DNA from: Faecalibacterium sp.
Lineage (GTDB): Bacteria > Bacillota > Clostridia > Oscillospirales > Ruminococcaceae
Length of the DNA stretch: 10,119 nucleotides
NCBI GenBank assembly: GCA_020025825.1
Contig: JAHHRL010000024.1
Span: forward strand, 1 to 10,119
Direction of reading: 5' to 3'
Shown: piece by piece, positions 1 to 6,972 of the stretch
Position numbering within the stretch: the first letter of the stretch is position 1
Layout of the letters: every line of letters starts with the position of its first letter
Program-made: the position numbers and the translations under genes
Notes under the pieces: model-generated
The model's database searches: none
What the model saw: the letters and a program-made list of their open reading frames with translations, nothing else
Told to the model about the DNA's origin: nothing

Positions 1-156
1 GACATCTGCTCCAGCGTGATTCGCTTTGCTCCTATCGAAATCAATGCACAGCAGTTTGCAAGCGTTCATGGCCCGAATGAAAACTTGGACATTTCGGCAC
101 TTCCTGCCGCAGTGGATTTTTATAAAGCAGTGCTTACAGACTATAAGCCGGAATAA
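1..156 (+). CDS. M20-family metallopeptidase, C-terminal end only (partial)
   Basis: Only the last 51 codons are present, in reading frame 1, ending in TAA at 154-156; the start lies to the left of the window. The visible tail contains the segment RFAPIEI followed by ASVHGPNE (His at visible residue 23) and a closing helix ending in AVDFYKAVL. This matches the C-terminus of M20/M25/M40 zinc carboxypeptidases (carboxypeptidase S/PM20D1-like), in which an HGxxE-type motif carries a late metal-ligand histidine and a final helix closes the catalytic domain. Such enzymes hydrolyse N-acyl amino acids or dipeptides, usually in the cytosol. The exact substrate cannot be judged from this fragment. A strong hairpin terminator begins five bases after the stop, so this is the last gene of its transcript. 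Confidence 0.7.
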   Translation, partial: DICSSVIRFAPIEINAQQFASVHGPNENLDISALPAAVDFYKAVLTDYKPE

Positions 157-160
157 CAAA

Positions 161-197
161 AGAGACCCAAGCATTTTAACCGCTTGGGTCTCTTTTT
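161..197 (+). terminator. Intrinsic terminator, probably bidirectional, between converging genes
   Basis: A perfect 12-bp inverted repeat (AGAGACCCAAGC at 161-172, GCTTGGGTCTCT at 182-193) surrounds a 9-base loop. On the plus strand it is followed by four T (194-197), with AAA before the left arm extending the pairing. Read on the minus strand, the right-to-left transcript of the ABC operon meets the same hairpin followed by TTTGTT, so it can close both converging transcripts. Confidence 0.9.
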
Positions 198-232
198 AAA
201 TTGCAGCTTTTTCAAAAAGGATTTTGCGTGAA

Positions 233-2107
233 TCAACAGGGAACAGCTTGTTGATTTACATAATACTGAGCTTGTGCGTTCCAAAGCTGAGCATATTTAC
301 CGGATGCATCGGCAAGCAGTGTCTCATGAGTTCCTTTTTGAATGACAGAGCCTTTGTCGAACACGGCAATCTCATCGCAGAACTTGCAGGAAGAAAGCCG
401 ATGACTGATATAAATAGCGGTGCGATCACCGGAAATATCATTGAACTTTGAATAGATCTCGGCTTCAGCAATGGGGTCGAGCGCAGCGGTGGGTTCGTCC
501 AGAATGATAAAGGGAGCATCTTTATAAAGCGCTCGTGCAATGGCAATTTTTTGTGCTTCACCGCCCGAAATTTCCACACCGTCCTTGTCAATATCCCGGT
601 AAAGCATGGTGTCCAATCCTTTGGGGAGCGACTCAAGACGTTCACCAAAACCGGCATCCTTCAGCGCATTGACGGCACGATCCCGGTCATAGTTTGTGCA
701 GCCGGCCACATTGCTGCCAAGCGGCTGAGAGATGAGATGAAAGTCCTGAAATACCACCGAAAAAATGTCGATGTAATCTTCGTATTTGTATTTGCGGATG
801 TCGATACCATTGAGGCGGATTTCACCCTCTGTGGGGTCGTACAGGCGGCAGAGAAGCTTGATGAATGTGGATTTGCCGGAGCCGTTTTCGCCCACCACTG
901 CAAGGCGGCTGCCTACCCTGAACTTCATGTTTACATGGCGCAGTGCCCAAACATCCGTTCCGGGATATTTAAAAGAAACGTCTCGGAACTCCACATCGTA
1001 TTGCCGATCGGAACGTTTTTCGGTTGTGAGAGAACCCTGATACATCTTATTGGGAATATCCAAAAACTCATAGTAGAGCTTCAAGAAAGGAGCGTTGCTC
1101 TTTAAAAGCCCTATGCTCTCAATGAGGGCCGAAAGACTTTTGGCAAGCGCTGTGACCGAGCCCACATACTGTGTAATGGAGCCAACACCAAAAGCTCCGG
1201 CCCAAGCTTTTAGGCAAACAAAAACGTAAACAAAGCCAATCAGAACCGCGCTCATGCAGGTTCCCAGTGTGTGCCACAAACCAATCGGGCCTTTTGTATA
1301 ACGAGCAAACACTCCGCCGGGAGAAAAGGTCTTATCTTGATCCAGATAGTAACGGATAATCTTTTGCTGATTGTACATCCGAACATCCAAAGCAACCTTG
1401 GGATTTGTAAACCAATCGGCAAGCATACCCAAACGATTGCCAAAGGTAGCTTCCTCGGCAAGGGAAGCTTCACAGTCGGTTGCTCGGTTGTGGCAGAAAG
1501 AACTGAACCAAACGGTAAAAAGCAAAACGCCTGTCACAGCCAATACAAATGCGGGGTGATTCAAAAAGGTAAATCTTCCATTGGGAACGGGAGTGGTAAA
1601 CAGGCTGATGGTTAAAACCACAGCACCCAAAATACCAACGACGCCGCCTGTGAAGTTTTCCAAAAAATCGAGCAGCCTGCTGAAACCCCAATCGTTCCAA
1701 TTCTCGTTTCCGCGGATTTTTCGAAACAGTTCCCGCACTTCTGCACGGTCCACATCTTCGTAATCCATCGAAAAGAATTTGCAGCTGTCGATTGTATGCC
1801 GCTTGCGGTAGTAAAGATCCCATTTTTGGGACAAAGATGTTTGCAGAAAATGGCAAAGGAATCCCAAAAGAGCGGTGCTTACCAGTGTAGCCAACACCAA
1901 AGAACGAAGTGCTTCCGGTCGTCGGGCTCCCGCCAGCTCATTCAAAATACGGGCTGAGAACCAGATCCCCACATAGGGTGTTAGGGCCGATGCGGCCGAA
2001 CTTAGGATCATGGTACGAAGCAGTCCCGGAAAGTGCTTTTGCAGAATGCCAAAGCCGCGCCGAGAAATCATAAAGGTATCGCGCAGGCTGATTTTGTTGT
2101 TGTTCAT
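233..2107 (-). CDS. ABC exporter half-transporter (TMD-NBD), second gene of the pair
   Basis: This 624-residue protein has the fused membrane-domain plus ATPase layout of ABC exporters (typically about 580-620 residues). Hydrophobic stretches near residues 28-50, 68-90, 152-172, 186-205, 281-300 and 308-332 fit six membrane helices. The nucleotide-binding domain follows: Walker A GENGSGKS (406-413), Q-loop Gln454, signature ISGGE (513-517), Walker B FIILDE with catalytic Glu538, D-loop AALD, and H-loop His569. The signature departs from LSGGQ at its first and last positions, but the catalytic residues are intact. The ATG start overlaps the stop of the upstream ABC gene (ATGA, 2104-2107) and has AGGAAGG a few bases before it, so the two are translationally coupled and probably form a heterodimer. 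No C39 peptidase domain or substrate-binding protein is present. The cargo (peptide, lipid or drug) cannot be assigned. Confidence 0.9.
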   Translation of the reverse strand: MNNNKISLRDTFMISRRGFGILQKHFPGLLRTMILSSAASALTPYVGIWFSARILNELAGARRPEALRSLVLATLVSTALLGFLCHFLQTSLSQKWDLYYRKRHTIDSCKFFSMDYEDVDRAEVRELFRKIRGNENWNDWGFSRLLDFLENFTGGVVGILGAVVLTISLFTTPVPNGRFTFLNHPAFVLAVTGVLLFTVWFSSFCHNRATDCEASLAEEATFGNRLGMLADWFTNPKVALDVRMYNQQKIIRYYLDQDKTFSPGGVFARYTKGPIGLWHTLGTCMSAVLIGFVYVFVCLKAWAGAFGVGSITQYVGSVTALAKSLSALIESIGLLKSNAPFLKLYYEFLDIPNKMYQGSLTTEKRSDRQYDVEFRDVSFKYPGTDVWALRHVNMKFRVGSRLAVVGENGSGKSTFIKLLCRLYDPTEGEIRLNGIDIRKYKYEDYIDIFSVVFQDFHLISQPLGSNVAGCTNYDRDRAVNALKDAGFGERLESLPKGLDTMLYRDIDKDGVEISGGEAQKIAIARALYKDAPFIILDEPTAALDPIAEAEIYSKFNDISGDRTAIYISHRLSSCKFCDEIAVFDKGSVIQKGTHETLLADASGKYAQLWNAQAQYYVNQQAVPC

Positions 2108-3915
2108 GCAAAATCCCTTCCTTCCTGATAATAACGAGCCTGTACCTCAAACAGCTTTGCATAGCCGCCGCCCTTGGCCAGCAGCTGATCGTGTGTGCCT
2201 TCCTCTGTAACAATGCCGTTTTCCAAAAACAAGATGCGGTCACAAAAACGGGTAGAAGCCAGCCGATGACTGATAAAAAGTGAGGTTTTGCCGGCTGTCA
2301 TCTGATTGTATTTCTGGTAGATGTCACTTTCCGCCAAGGGGTCGAGTGCAGCGGTGGGTTCGTCCAGAATCAAAAGGGGCCCGTCTTTGTAAAGCGCACG
2401 GGCCAGCATCAGACGCTGGGTTTGGCCGCCGGAGAGCCGGACACCATCCAAAAAGATTTCTTTGCCCAGATGTGTGTCAAAGCCCTTGGGCAGATGTTCT
2501 ACCATTTCGGTGAGTCCGGCTTTTTCAATGCAGCTGCGCACCCGCTCCTGATCAACCCCCTCGTAGTCCTGCGCTACCGCTTCGGTCACAGTCAAATCCG
2601 GCATAGAAAAATCCTGAAACACAGCGGAGAACAGCTTGTAGTATTCTATGCGATCAAAATCCCGAATGTCTTGTCCATTTAACAAGATTCGCCCCTCAGA
2701 GGGGTCATAAAAGCCGCAAATCAGTTTTACGAGTGTAGTCTTGCCTGCACCATTCAAACCCACTACAGCAAGGTTTTCGCCGGGATGCAGCGTGAGGTTC
2801 ATGCTGTGAATGGTGTCTCTGTCTGCTCCGGGATAGCGAAAAGAAACACCCTCCAGCTTTAACTCGTACTCGGGAGAAGAAGGGATTGGCTTTCCGTTTT
2901 CAAAACAGAAGGGCTCTTCGAAATTGAGATATTCCTGCACCGCCGAAAGCTCAATGCTTTGCTTGTGAAGCTCATTGCACTGAGACAGGATGCTGGTGAT
3001 CCATTCCGAAAATCCGCTGAAAGCAGTGAAATATAAGAGAAACTCCGAAGCGGGCATCCCAGTAGAAACTACCCTGTGAATCAGATAAAGATACGCAAGG
3101 CCGTTGCGCAGAAATGCCAGCAGCAAATCGAGACCGGCGTTTGCAAGCTTCATGATTTTCCAACGGGAAAGCAGCGCTGCATAGAGGGCCACGGCCTTAT
3201 CCTGTACTTCTTGGAGCCATGCTGAAAGACCGAAAATACGAATATCCTTTGCAAAGGCAGGGGATTCGCTGGTGCGTTCAAGATACATAATGTCGGTGCG
3301 CTGTTTATCGAGTTTTTCACGATGCCGGTAAGGCCAACCGTTAAAATAATTACTGGCAAAAAAGCCAACGACGGTTGTAAGCAAAACAACAACCAGCAAA
3401 ACAGGGTCCAGATTGGATAAGAGTGAAAGATAAATCAAAAAGCCTGCAATGCTGGTAATTAAGGTAGAAAGCACTGTCCAAAAGGACTCTGCGGCGCCCT
3501 GATTGCTGTAACAGGGCTGCGCTGCTCGGTCAGACAGTTGCCGCACATTGGAATCCTGCGAATTAGGATAAGAGGTCGTGCAGCCTTTCTCGTTCAAATC
3601 TGCAAGGATGTTACAGCGGATATGCACCCGGCCGTACAAAAGGTTCCGGTTCGTATACTCCCGCAAACCGCTCAAAAGAAGCAGCGCAAACGCAAAGCCA
3701 CCGATGGTTCCCAAAAGGCTGGTGAGGGGAGCCGCGGTTTCCACCTTGTTCAGAATGGATGGAGCAATCAAGAGCTGTGTTAAATTGATGCTTACCTCAA
3801 GCAGCGCGAAAAACACGCATAATACCAGCACGCTTTTTTGGTCACGCCATGCTCGGTGCAGCATAAAGTGAATGGACTGCCAAACATTGTATTTTGGCTT
3901 TTCGGATTTTTTCAT
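2104..3915 (-). CDS. ABC exporter half-transporter (TMD-NBD), first gene of the pair
   Basis: This protein of about 603 residues has an N-terminal membrane domain with hydrophobic segments near residues 28-50, 66-84, 147-167, 170-188, 262-280 and 290-308, then an ATPase domain. Numbered from the ATG, the ATPase has Walker A GLNGAGKT (386-393), Q-loop Gln434, canonical signature LSGGQ (494-498), Walker B LLILDE with Glu519, and H-loop His550. All catalytic residues are present. It overlaps the next ABC gene by four bases and very likely pairs with its product in the cytoplasmic membrane as a heterodimeric exporter. The start is uncertain: two TTG codons at 3921 and 3918 precede the ATG at 3915, in frame, and the weak GGGAAG ribosome site (3927-3932) is 5, 8 and 11 bases away respectively. 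I chose the ATG. A terminator separates the gene from the kinase upstream, so it probably also has its own promoter. Confidence 0.9.
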   Translation of the reverse strand: MKKSEKPKYNVWQSIHFMLHRAWRDQKSVLVLCVFFALLEVSINLTQLLIAPSILNKVETAAPLTSLLGTIGGFAFALLLLSGLREYTNRNLLYGRVHIRCNILADLNEKGCTTSYPNSQDSNVRQLSDRAAQPCYSNQGAAESFWTVLSTLITSIAGFLIYLSLLSNLDPVLLVVVLLTTVVGFFASNYFNGWPYRHREKLDKQRTDIMYLERTSESPAFAKDIRIFGLSAWLQEVQDKAVALYAALLSRWKIMKLANAGLDLLLAFLRNGLAYLYLIHRVVSTGMPASEFLLYFTAFSGFSEWITSILSQCNELHKQSIELSAVQEYLNFEEPFCFENGKPIPSSPEYELKLEGVSFRYPGADRDTIHSMNLTLHPGENLAVVGLNGAGKTTLVKLICGFYDPSEGRILLNGQDIRDFDRIEYYKLFSAVFQDFSMPDLTVTEAVAQDYEGVDQERVRSCIEKAGLTEMVEHLPKGFDTHLGKEIFLDGVRLSGGQTQRLMLARALYKDGPLLILDEPTAALDPLAESDIYQKYNQMTAGKTSLFISHRLASTRFCDRILFLENGIVTEEGTHDQLLAKGGGYAKLFEVQARYYQEGRDFA

Positions 3916-3938
3916 CAACAATCAAACTTCCCATCTCT

Positions 3939-3956
3939 CGGCGGATTCTGCCGCCG
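3939..3956 (-). promoter_or_regulatory. Hairpin in the leader of the ABC transporter genes
   Basis: CGGCGG (3939-3944) and CCGCCG (3951-3956) form a perfect 6-bp all-GC stem with a 6-base loop. In the minus-strand transcript it ends six bases before the GGGAAG ribosome binding site of the first ABC gene. It could protect the 5' end, tune translation or act as an operator. On the plus strand it precedes TTTGTTT, but no plus-strand gene needs terminating here. Confidence 0.4.
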
Positions 3957-3969
3957 TTTGTTTGAGCTT

Positions 3970-3975
3970 ATCCTA
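3970..3975 (-). promoter_or_regulatory. Weak candidate -10 box for the ABC pair
   Basis: The minus strand reads TAGGAT, four of six matches to TATAAT. There is no recognisable -35 box 16-18 bases upstream, where the kinase terminator lies instead. If used, it would start transcription near 3963 and would probably need an activator. This is the best candidate in the gap, but it is not strong. Confidence 0.25.
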
Positions 3976-3980
3976 TCACA

Positions 3981-4010
3981 AAAAAAGATCCCCGAACGGT
4001 TTCGGGGATG
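3981..4010 (-). terminator. Intrinsic terminator after the histidine kinase gene
   Basis: ATCCCCGAA (3989-3997) and TTCGGGGAT (4002-4010) form a perfect 9-bp stem with a 4-base loop. On the minus strand the stem is followed by C and then seven T (from 3987 to 3981), a textbook intrinsic terminator. It lies 30 bases past the kinase stop and before the ABC genes, so the regulator genes and transporter genes are at least partly separate transcription units. Confidence 0.88.
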
Positions 4011-4039
4011 AATTGCAGATTTTGGGGGATGAATGGCAG
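4005..4039. repeat. 15-bp imperfect direct repeat with 20-bp period
   Basis: GGGGATGAATTGCAG (4005-4019) and GGGGATGAATGGCAG (4025-4039) match at 14 of 15 positions and start 20 bp apart, about two helical turns. The pair lies between the kinase stop and the ABC genes, and the left copy shares bases with the terminator stem. Spaced direct repeats are the usual target shape of LytTR regulators, and one is encoded nearby. The bases do not obviously match the published LytTR consensus, so the regulatory role is inference; local tandem duplication is the simple alternative. Confidence 0.5.
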
Positions 4040-4040
4040 G

Positions 4041-4703
4041 TTACAACTGAGGAATCAAGATTTCGGTAGTGAATGCGCCGTCTTCGGAATTGCGGCTCAA
4101 ATAGCCATCCAACCGCTCAATGATGGTATCAATGCGCACAAGCCCAAAACCATGTCCTTCTCCCTTGGAGGTGCGGAACAGATTGCCGGTTTTGGTAAGC
4201 TTTTTGCCGGCGGTGAAGTTGGTAAAGGAGATATAAAGCTGGGTGCCTTTCATGTCCATATATACCCGAATAGGGCGTTCCGATTCCGGCAGAGCAAGAC
4301 TTGCTTCAATGGCATTGTCAAAAAGATTTCCGATGATGCAGCAAAGGTCGATTTCCGACATTTTAAGCTTTACCGGGATATGCGCGTCCGCTTCCACCGG
4401 GATTCCTTTTGCTTTTGCAAGCGAGAGCTTGCTGTTCAATATGGCATCTGCCATAGCATTTCCGGTTTTTATTACGGTATCTACAGTGTTTAGGTCGGTG
4501 TCAAGCTCATCCAAATAGGCTTTCAATCCATCCATATCACCGTTTGCGGCAAGCACCTTCATGGTCTGGATATGGTTGCGGTAATCATGCCGCCAGCCCC
4601 GAATCTGGCGATACATATTATCCACTTCCTGATAATGCGTTTCAATCAGCTCTCGCTGATATGCAGCAATTTCTTTATCAATTCGTTTTTGAAAAAGTCC
4701 CAT
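4041..4703 (-). CDS. Short soluble GHKL sensor histidine kinase (AgrC/VirS-type core)
   Basis: This 220-residue protein consists of a short charged helical N-terminus (1-35), a dimerisation/H-box with RHDYRNH (probable phosphoacceptor His39), and a GHKL-type ATPase: N-box GNLFDNAIEA (125-134, Asn130 a likely Mg/ATP contact) and glycine motif GHGFGL (183-188). The family normally has several membrane helices before the H-box (AgrC, over 400 residues). Here there are none and no extracellular domain, so it should be cytosolic. It should phosphorylate the LytTR regulator encoded just upstream, whose stop is 12 bases from this ATG. AAAAGGAG lies directly in front of the start, which supports it. 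The N-terminus cannot be extended without entering the regulator gene. Because the sensor is absent, the input is unknown; coupling to the adjacent ABC transporter, or truncation of a once longer kinase, are both possible. Confidence 0.88.
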   Translation of the reverse strand: MGLFQKRIDKEIAAYQRELIETHYQEVDNMYRQIRGWRHDYRNHIQTMKVLAANGDMDGLKAYLDELDTDLNTVDTVIKTGNAMADAILNSKLSLAKAKGIPVEADAHIPVKLKMSEIDLCCIIGNLFDNAIEASLALPESERPIRVYMDMKGTQLYISFTNFTAGKKLTKTGNLFRTSKGEGHGFGLVRIDTIIERLDGYLSRNSEDGAFTTEILIPQL

Positions 4704-4715
4704 AAAACTCTCCTT

Positions 4716-5414
4716 TTAGGTGCGCGCAATGATCGCCCGATTCAGCGCATCATACGAGCCTCGGGGCAGGGCTAAAACAGTGCCGTTATCTAGAACAACT
4801 TCGGAGCGGGTAACCCTCCGCACACAGCGCAGGTTTAAAATAAGGCCCCGTCCAACCCGGAAAAAGCGATCATCCAGTACATCCTCGAATTTGCCCAAGC
4901 TGCTTTTTACCGTGTAATCCGTTTTGCTGTGGATCGTTACATAGTTCTTGCATACGTCCAAATAGCGAATCTCGTATTGAGGAATCCGCACCATTTCACC
5001 GGAAAGCTCCAGATTTAAAAAGCGTTCATTTTGCGCTTGTTTTTCGAGGGCACGGTCCAGCACCGAAAAGAGCTTTTTACGATCCAGCGGCTTCATCAAA
5101 TAATGCAGCGCAGCAACCTCATAGCCCTCAGCAATATAATCCGAATAGCCGGTTATAAATACAATTTGGACGGTCTCGTTTTCTTTGCGTACCTGCTTTG
5201 CCAGAGAAACACCGTCCATGCCGGACATTTCAATATCCAAAAGGAGGATGTCAAAGGCTTTGTCTTCGGCATAGTGGAACAAAAAGCTTTCGGCAGAAGA
5301 AAAGCACACTGCTTCCACGGCAACATCCCGGAGCGCTGCCCATTGCTGCAAAAGGCCGCGCACAAAATCAGTGTCCAACTGACTGTCGTCGCAAATCGCG
5401 ATCCGTTCCACCAT
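4716..5414 (-). CDS. LytTR-family response regulator
   Basis: This 232-residue regulator has an N-terminal receiver domain and a C-terminal LytTR DNA-binding domain, as in AgrA/LytR/VirR. The receiver shows the acidic pair Asp9-Asp10, phosphoacceptor Asp60 in LLLDIEM, Thr88 in FITGY and Lys108 in MKPL. The LytTR domain (about 140-232) has EIRYLDVCKNYVTIHS and FFRVGRGLILNL, the usual beta-strand region that contacts direct-repeat DNA sites. I chose the ATG at 5414 because GGGGAGGA sits seven bases before it and a consensus promoter lies just upstream; the in-frame ATG at 5489 would place the promoter inside the gene and can be excluded. It is co-transcribed with the GHKL kinase (12-base gap). 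Probable targets are its own operon and/or the neighbouring ABC pair. Confidence 0.92.
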   Translation of the reverse strand: MVERIAICDDSQLDTDFVRGLLQQWAALRDVAVEAVCFSSAESFLFHYAEDKAFDILLLDIEMSGMDGVSLAKQVRKENETVQIVFITGYSDYIAEGYEVAALHYLMKPLDRKKLFSVLDRALEKQAQNERFLNLELSGEMVRIPQYEIRYLDVCKNYVTIHSKTDYTVKSSLGKFEDVLDDRFFRVGRGLILNLRCVRRVTRSEVVLDNGTVLALPRGSYDALNRAIIART

Positions 5415-5447
5415 AACAAAGTCCTCCCCAAAACACAAGATGAATAA

Positions 5448-5476
5448 ATTATAGCACGGTTGATGGGAGCTTTCAA
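5448..5476 (-). promoter_or_regulatory. Sigma-A promoter of the regulator-kinase operon
   Basis: On the minus strand, TTGAAA (5471-5476), a 17-base spacer and a perfect TATAAT (5448-5453) are present, with TG one base before the -10 (extended -10). Transcription would begin near 5441, leaving a leader of about 27 bases before the ATG at 5414. The -35 box begins only seven bases past the terminator stem of the upstream operon. Confidence 0.85.
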
Positions 5477-5515
5477 TAAAATACCCCACCCGCGCAAAGT
5501 GCAGGCGGATGGGGT
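5477..5515 (-). terminator. Intrinsic terminator after the GPH transporter gene
   Basis: In the minus-strand transcript CCCCATCCGC (5514-5505) pairs with GCGGGTGGGG (5493-5484). This is ten pairs with one G-U wobble, plus an outer A-T pair, around an 11-base loop, followed by the T-rich tail TATTTTATT. On the plus strand the wobble becomes a C-A mismatch, so the structure favours the minus direction. It begins seven bases beyond the symporter stop. Confidence 0.75.
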
Positions 5516-5521
5516 GCAGTT

Positions 5522-6958
5522 TTAATTTTTTGCGGTGTTCGCTTTTTGTTTTTCGTTCCAGTCATCAATAAAGCGAACGATCTCTTTGTCGTTGTAGAAC
5601 GAATATACGATCAGGGCAAACACCATGCAGATTGCCGCAATCAGCGCAGTGGCACGAATGCCGCCGCGAGTGGGATAGCTGTCGGTAGAACCCAGATACA
5701 TGGTGTAGGATACAATGGCAGTGACTCCGGCCTGCGAGAGTTTAGTGACAAACTGGCGAGCGGCCACAAACATTCCGGCACGATCCTGCCCGGTTTTGAT
5801 GCGGTCATACTGGGCCATATCCGCAAAAGCGGAAGGGGGAAGGATGTTGGTGCAGGCAATTGGAAAAGCAACAAGCACGCCAATCAAGATGGCTGCAACC
5901 ACATCCCCCACAAGGGCACCTTCACCGGCGAGAGAAAGCAAAAATCCGGGGCCAAGAGGCTGCACGCTGATTGCCCGGCTGATGGGATCGGAGAAGTAGA
6001 TGCCCATATAAATAATGATATACAGGGCGCAGGCTGCCAGCAGCAGCGGCTTTTTGCCGATTTTGCGTACCAGCCAGTTTACCAAAGGATAGGTGCAGAT
6101 GCCCACCACAATACTGATTGCCAGCACAATGGTTGCAAAGCTTTCGTTCAGCCCGAGCAGTGTATCAACATAAAACAGGAGCGCACCGTTGAAGAAAGCA
6201 AAGCCCGCCTGCATAATGAGATACCCCACGGTCATAATGGAAAAATTACGGTACGAAAGAGTTGCCTTGAGGCTTGCAGCCAGCGGCATATAGCAGGATT
6301 TGCCCTCAACGTAGTCCCGTTCTTTAACAATGAACGAAGGCACCAGCGCACACACGGCACCGATCACAGCAAAAATGGCAAGCGCCACGCGCCACGCCGC
6401 AAGCGGAGTCATACCGCCGGAGCGGAAGGAGCCCACCATAACCGGCAGTGCATAGATCACGGCGCTGCCCAAAACAAACATCAAAGAGTTGAGTGTGTAA
6501 AAAAACACCCGGCGGCGTGTATCATGTACGATTTCCTGCTGCAGTGCCATATAAGGAACACAGTAAAGGGTGGAGCACATGAAGTATGCAAGCAGCATGA
6601 CGCTTACCCAGATGATATTCAATACACTTACCTCATTTTTGGGCGGGAAGAAAATCATCAAGCAGGTTATTGCATAAGGAATTGCTGCCCAGCGCATAAA
6701 CGGAATGCGCCGTCCTTTTGGGGAAGAACTGCGGTCGCTCATGCTGGCAACCCATGGATCGGTAATTGCGTCAAAAATCACGCCCACTGCCCGTAAAAGG
6801 CCCATCATACCGGCAGGCAGCAGCAGGGGAAGCCCCGAAGAAGGTGTTACGTTAAAGAACTTAAGGGTATAGGTTACGATTAAGCCGCCTAGAACAGCTC
6901 GGGCAAATTCACCCAGACACAGCCCGAACATTTTGGAGTTGGAAAGTTCTTTTTTCAT
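5522..6958 (-). CDS. GPH-family (MFS_2) sugar:cation symporter-like transporter
   Basis: This 478-residue, strongly hydrophobic protein has about twelve membrane helices, the usual size for the glycoside-pentoside-hexuronide:cation symporters (MelB/XylP group). The family signature is clear: DAITDPWVASMSDR at 63-76, followed by GRRIPFM from residue 82, matching the cytosolic loop after helix 2 with cation-site aspartates. Near the C-terminus, YDRIKTGQDRAGMF followed by a Lys and Leu helix matches the second conserved GPH loop. The ATG at 6958 is chosen because AGGAGG (6968-6973) lies nine bases upstream; two earlier in-frame ATGs (6982, 6976) sit on or in front of that site. It follows the alpha/beta hydrolase by 14 bases and shares its transcript. 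Transport of a sugar or sugar conjugate by Na+ or H+ is expected from the family, but the substrate is not evident. Confidence 0.88.
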   Translation of the reverse strand: MKKELSNSKMFGLCLGEFARAVLGGLIVTYTLKFFNVTPSSGLPLLLPAGMMGLLRAVGVIFDAITDPWVASMSDRSSSPKGRRIPFMRWAAIPYAITCLMIFFPPKNEVSVLNIIWVSVMLLAYFMCSTLYCVPYMALQQEIVHDTRRRVFFYTLNSLMFVLGSAVIYALPVMVGSFRSGGMTPLAAWRVALAIFAVIGAVCALVPSFIVKERDYVEGKSCYMPLAASLKATLSYRNFSIMTVGYLIMQAGFAFFNGALLFYVDTLLGLNESFATIVLAISIVVGICTYPLVNWLVRKIGKKPLLLAACALYIIIYMGIYFSDPISRAISVQPLGPGFLLSLAGEGALVGDVVAAILIGVLVAFPIACTNILPPSAFADMAQYDRIKTGQDRAGMFVAARQFVTKLSQAGVTAIVSYTMYLGSTDSYPTRGGIRATALIAAICMVFALIVYSFYNDKEIVRFIDDWNEKQKANTAKN

Positions 6959-6972
6959 AAAACCGTTCCTCC

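Noticed and set aside
3842..3934. 30-codon minus-strand frame that could be an AgrD-like signal peptide between kinase and ABC genes
   Set aside because: It overlaps the ABC start in another frame, has no ribosome site of its own, lacks an AgrD-type Cys and acidic tail, and no AgrB is present.
5415..5489. Longer N-terminus for the LytTR regulator starting at 5489
   Set aside because: This segment contains the -35 and -10 boxes and the ribosome site of the gene, and its translation does not belong to a receiver domain.
5546..6796. Long plus-strand open frame (416 codons) opposite the GPH transporter gene
   Set aside because: It is antisense to a clear membrane protein. Its translation is rich in His, Asn, Gln and Lys without any motif, and I found no convincing ribosome site. 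It is a shadow of the real gene.
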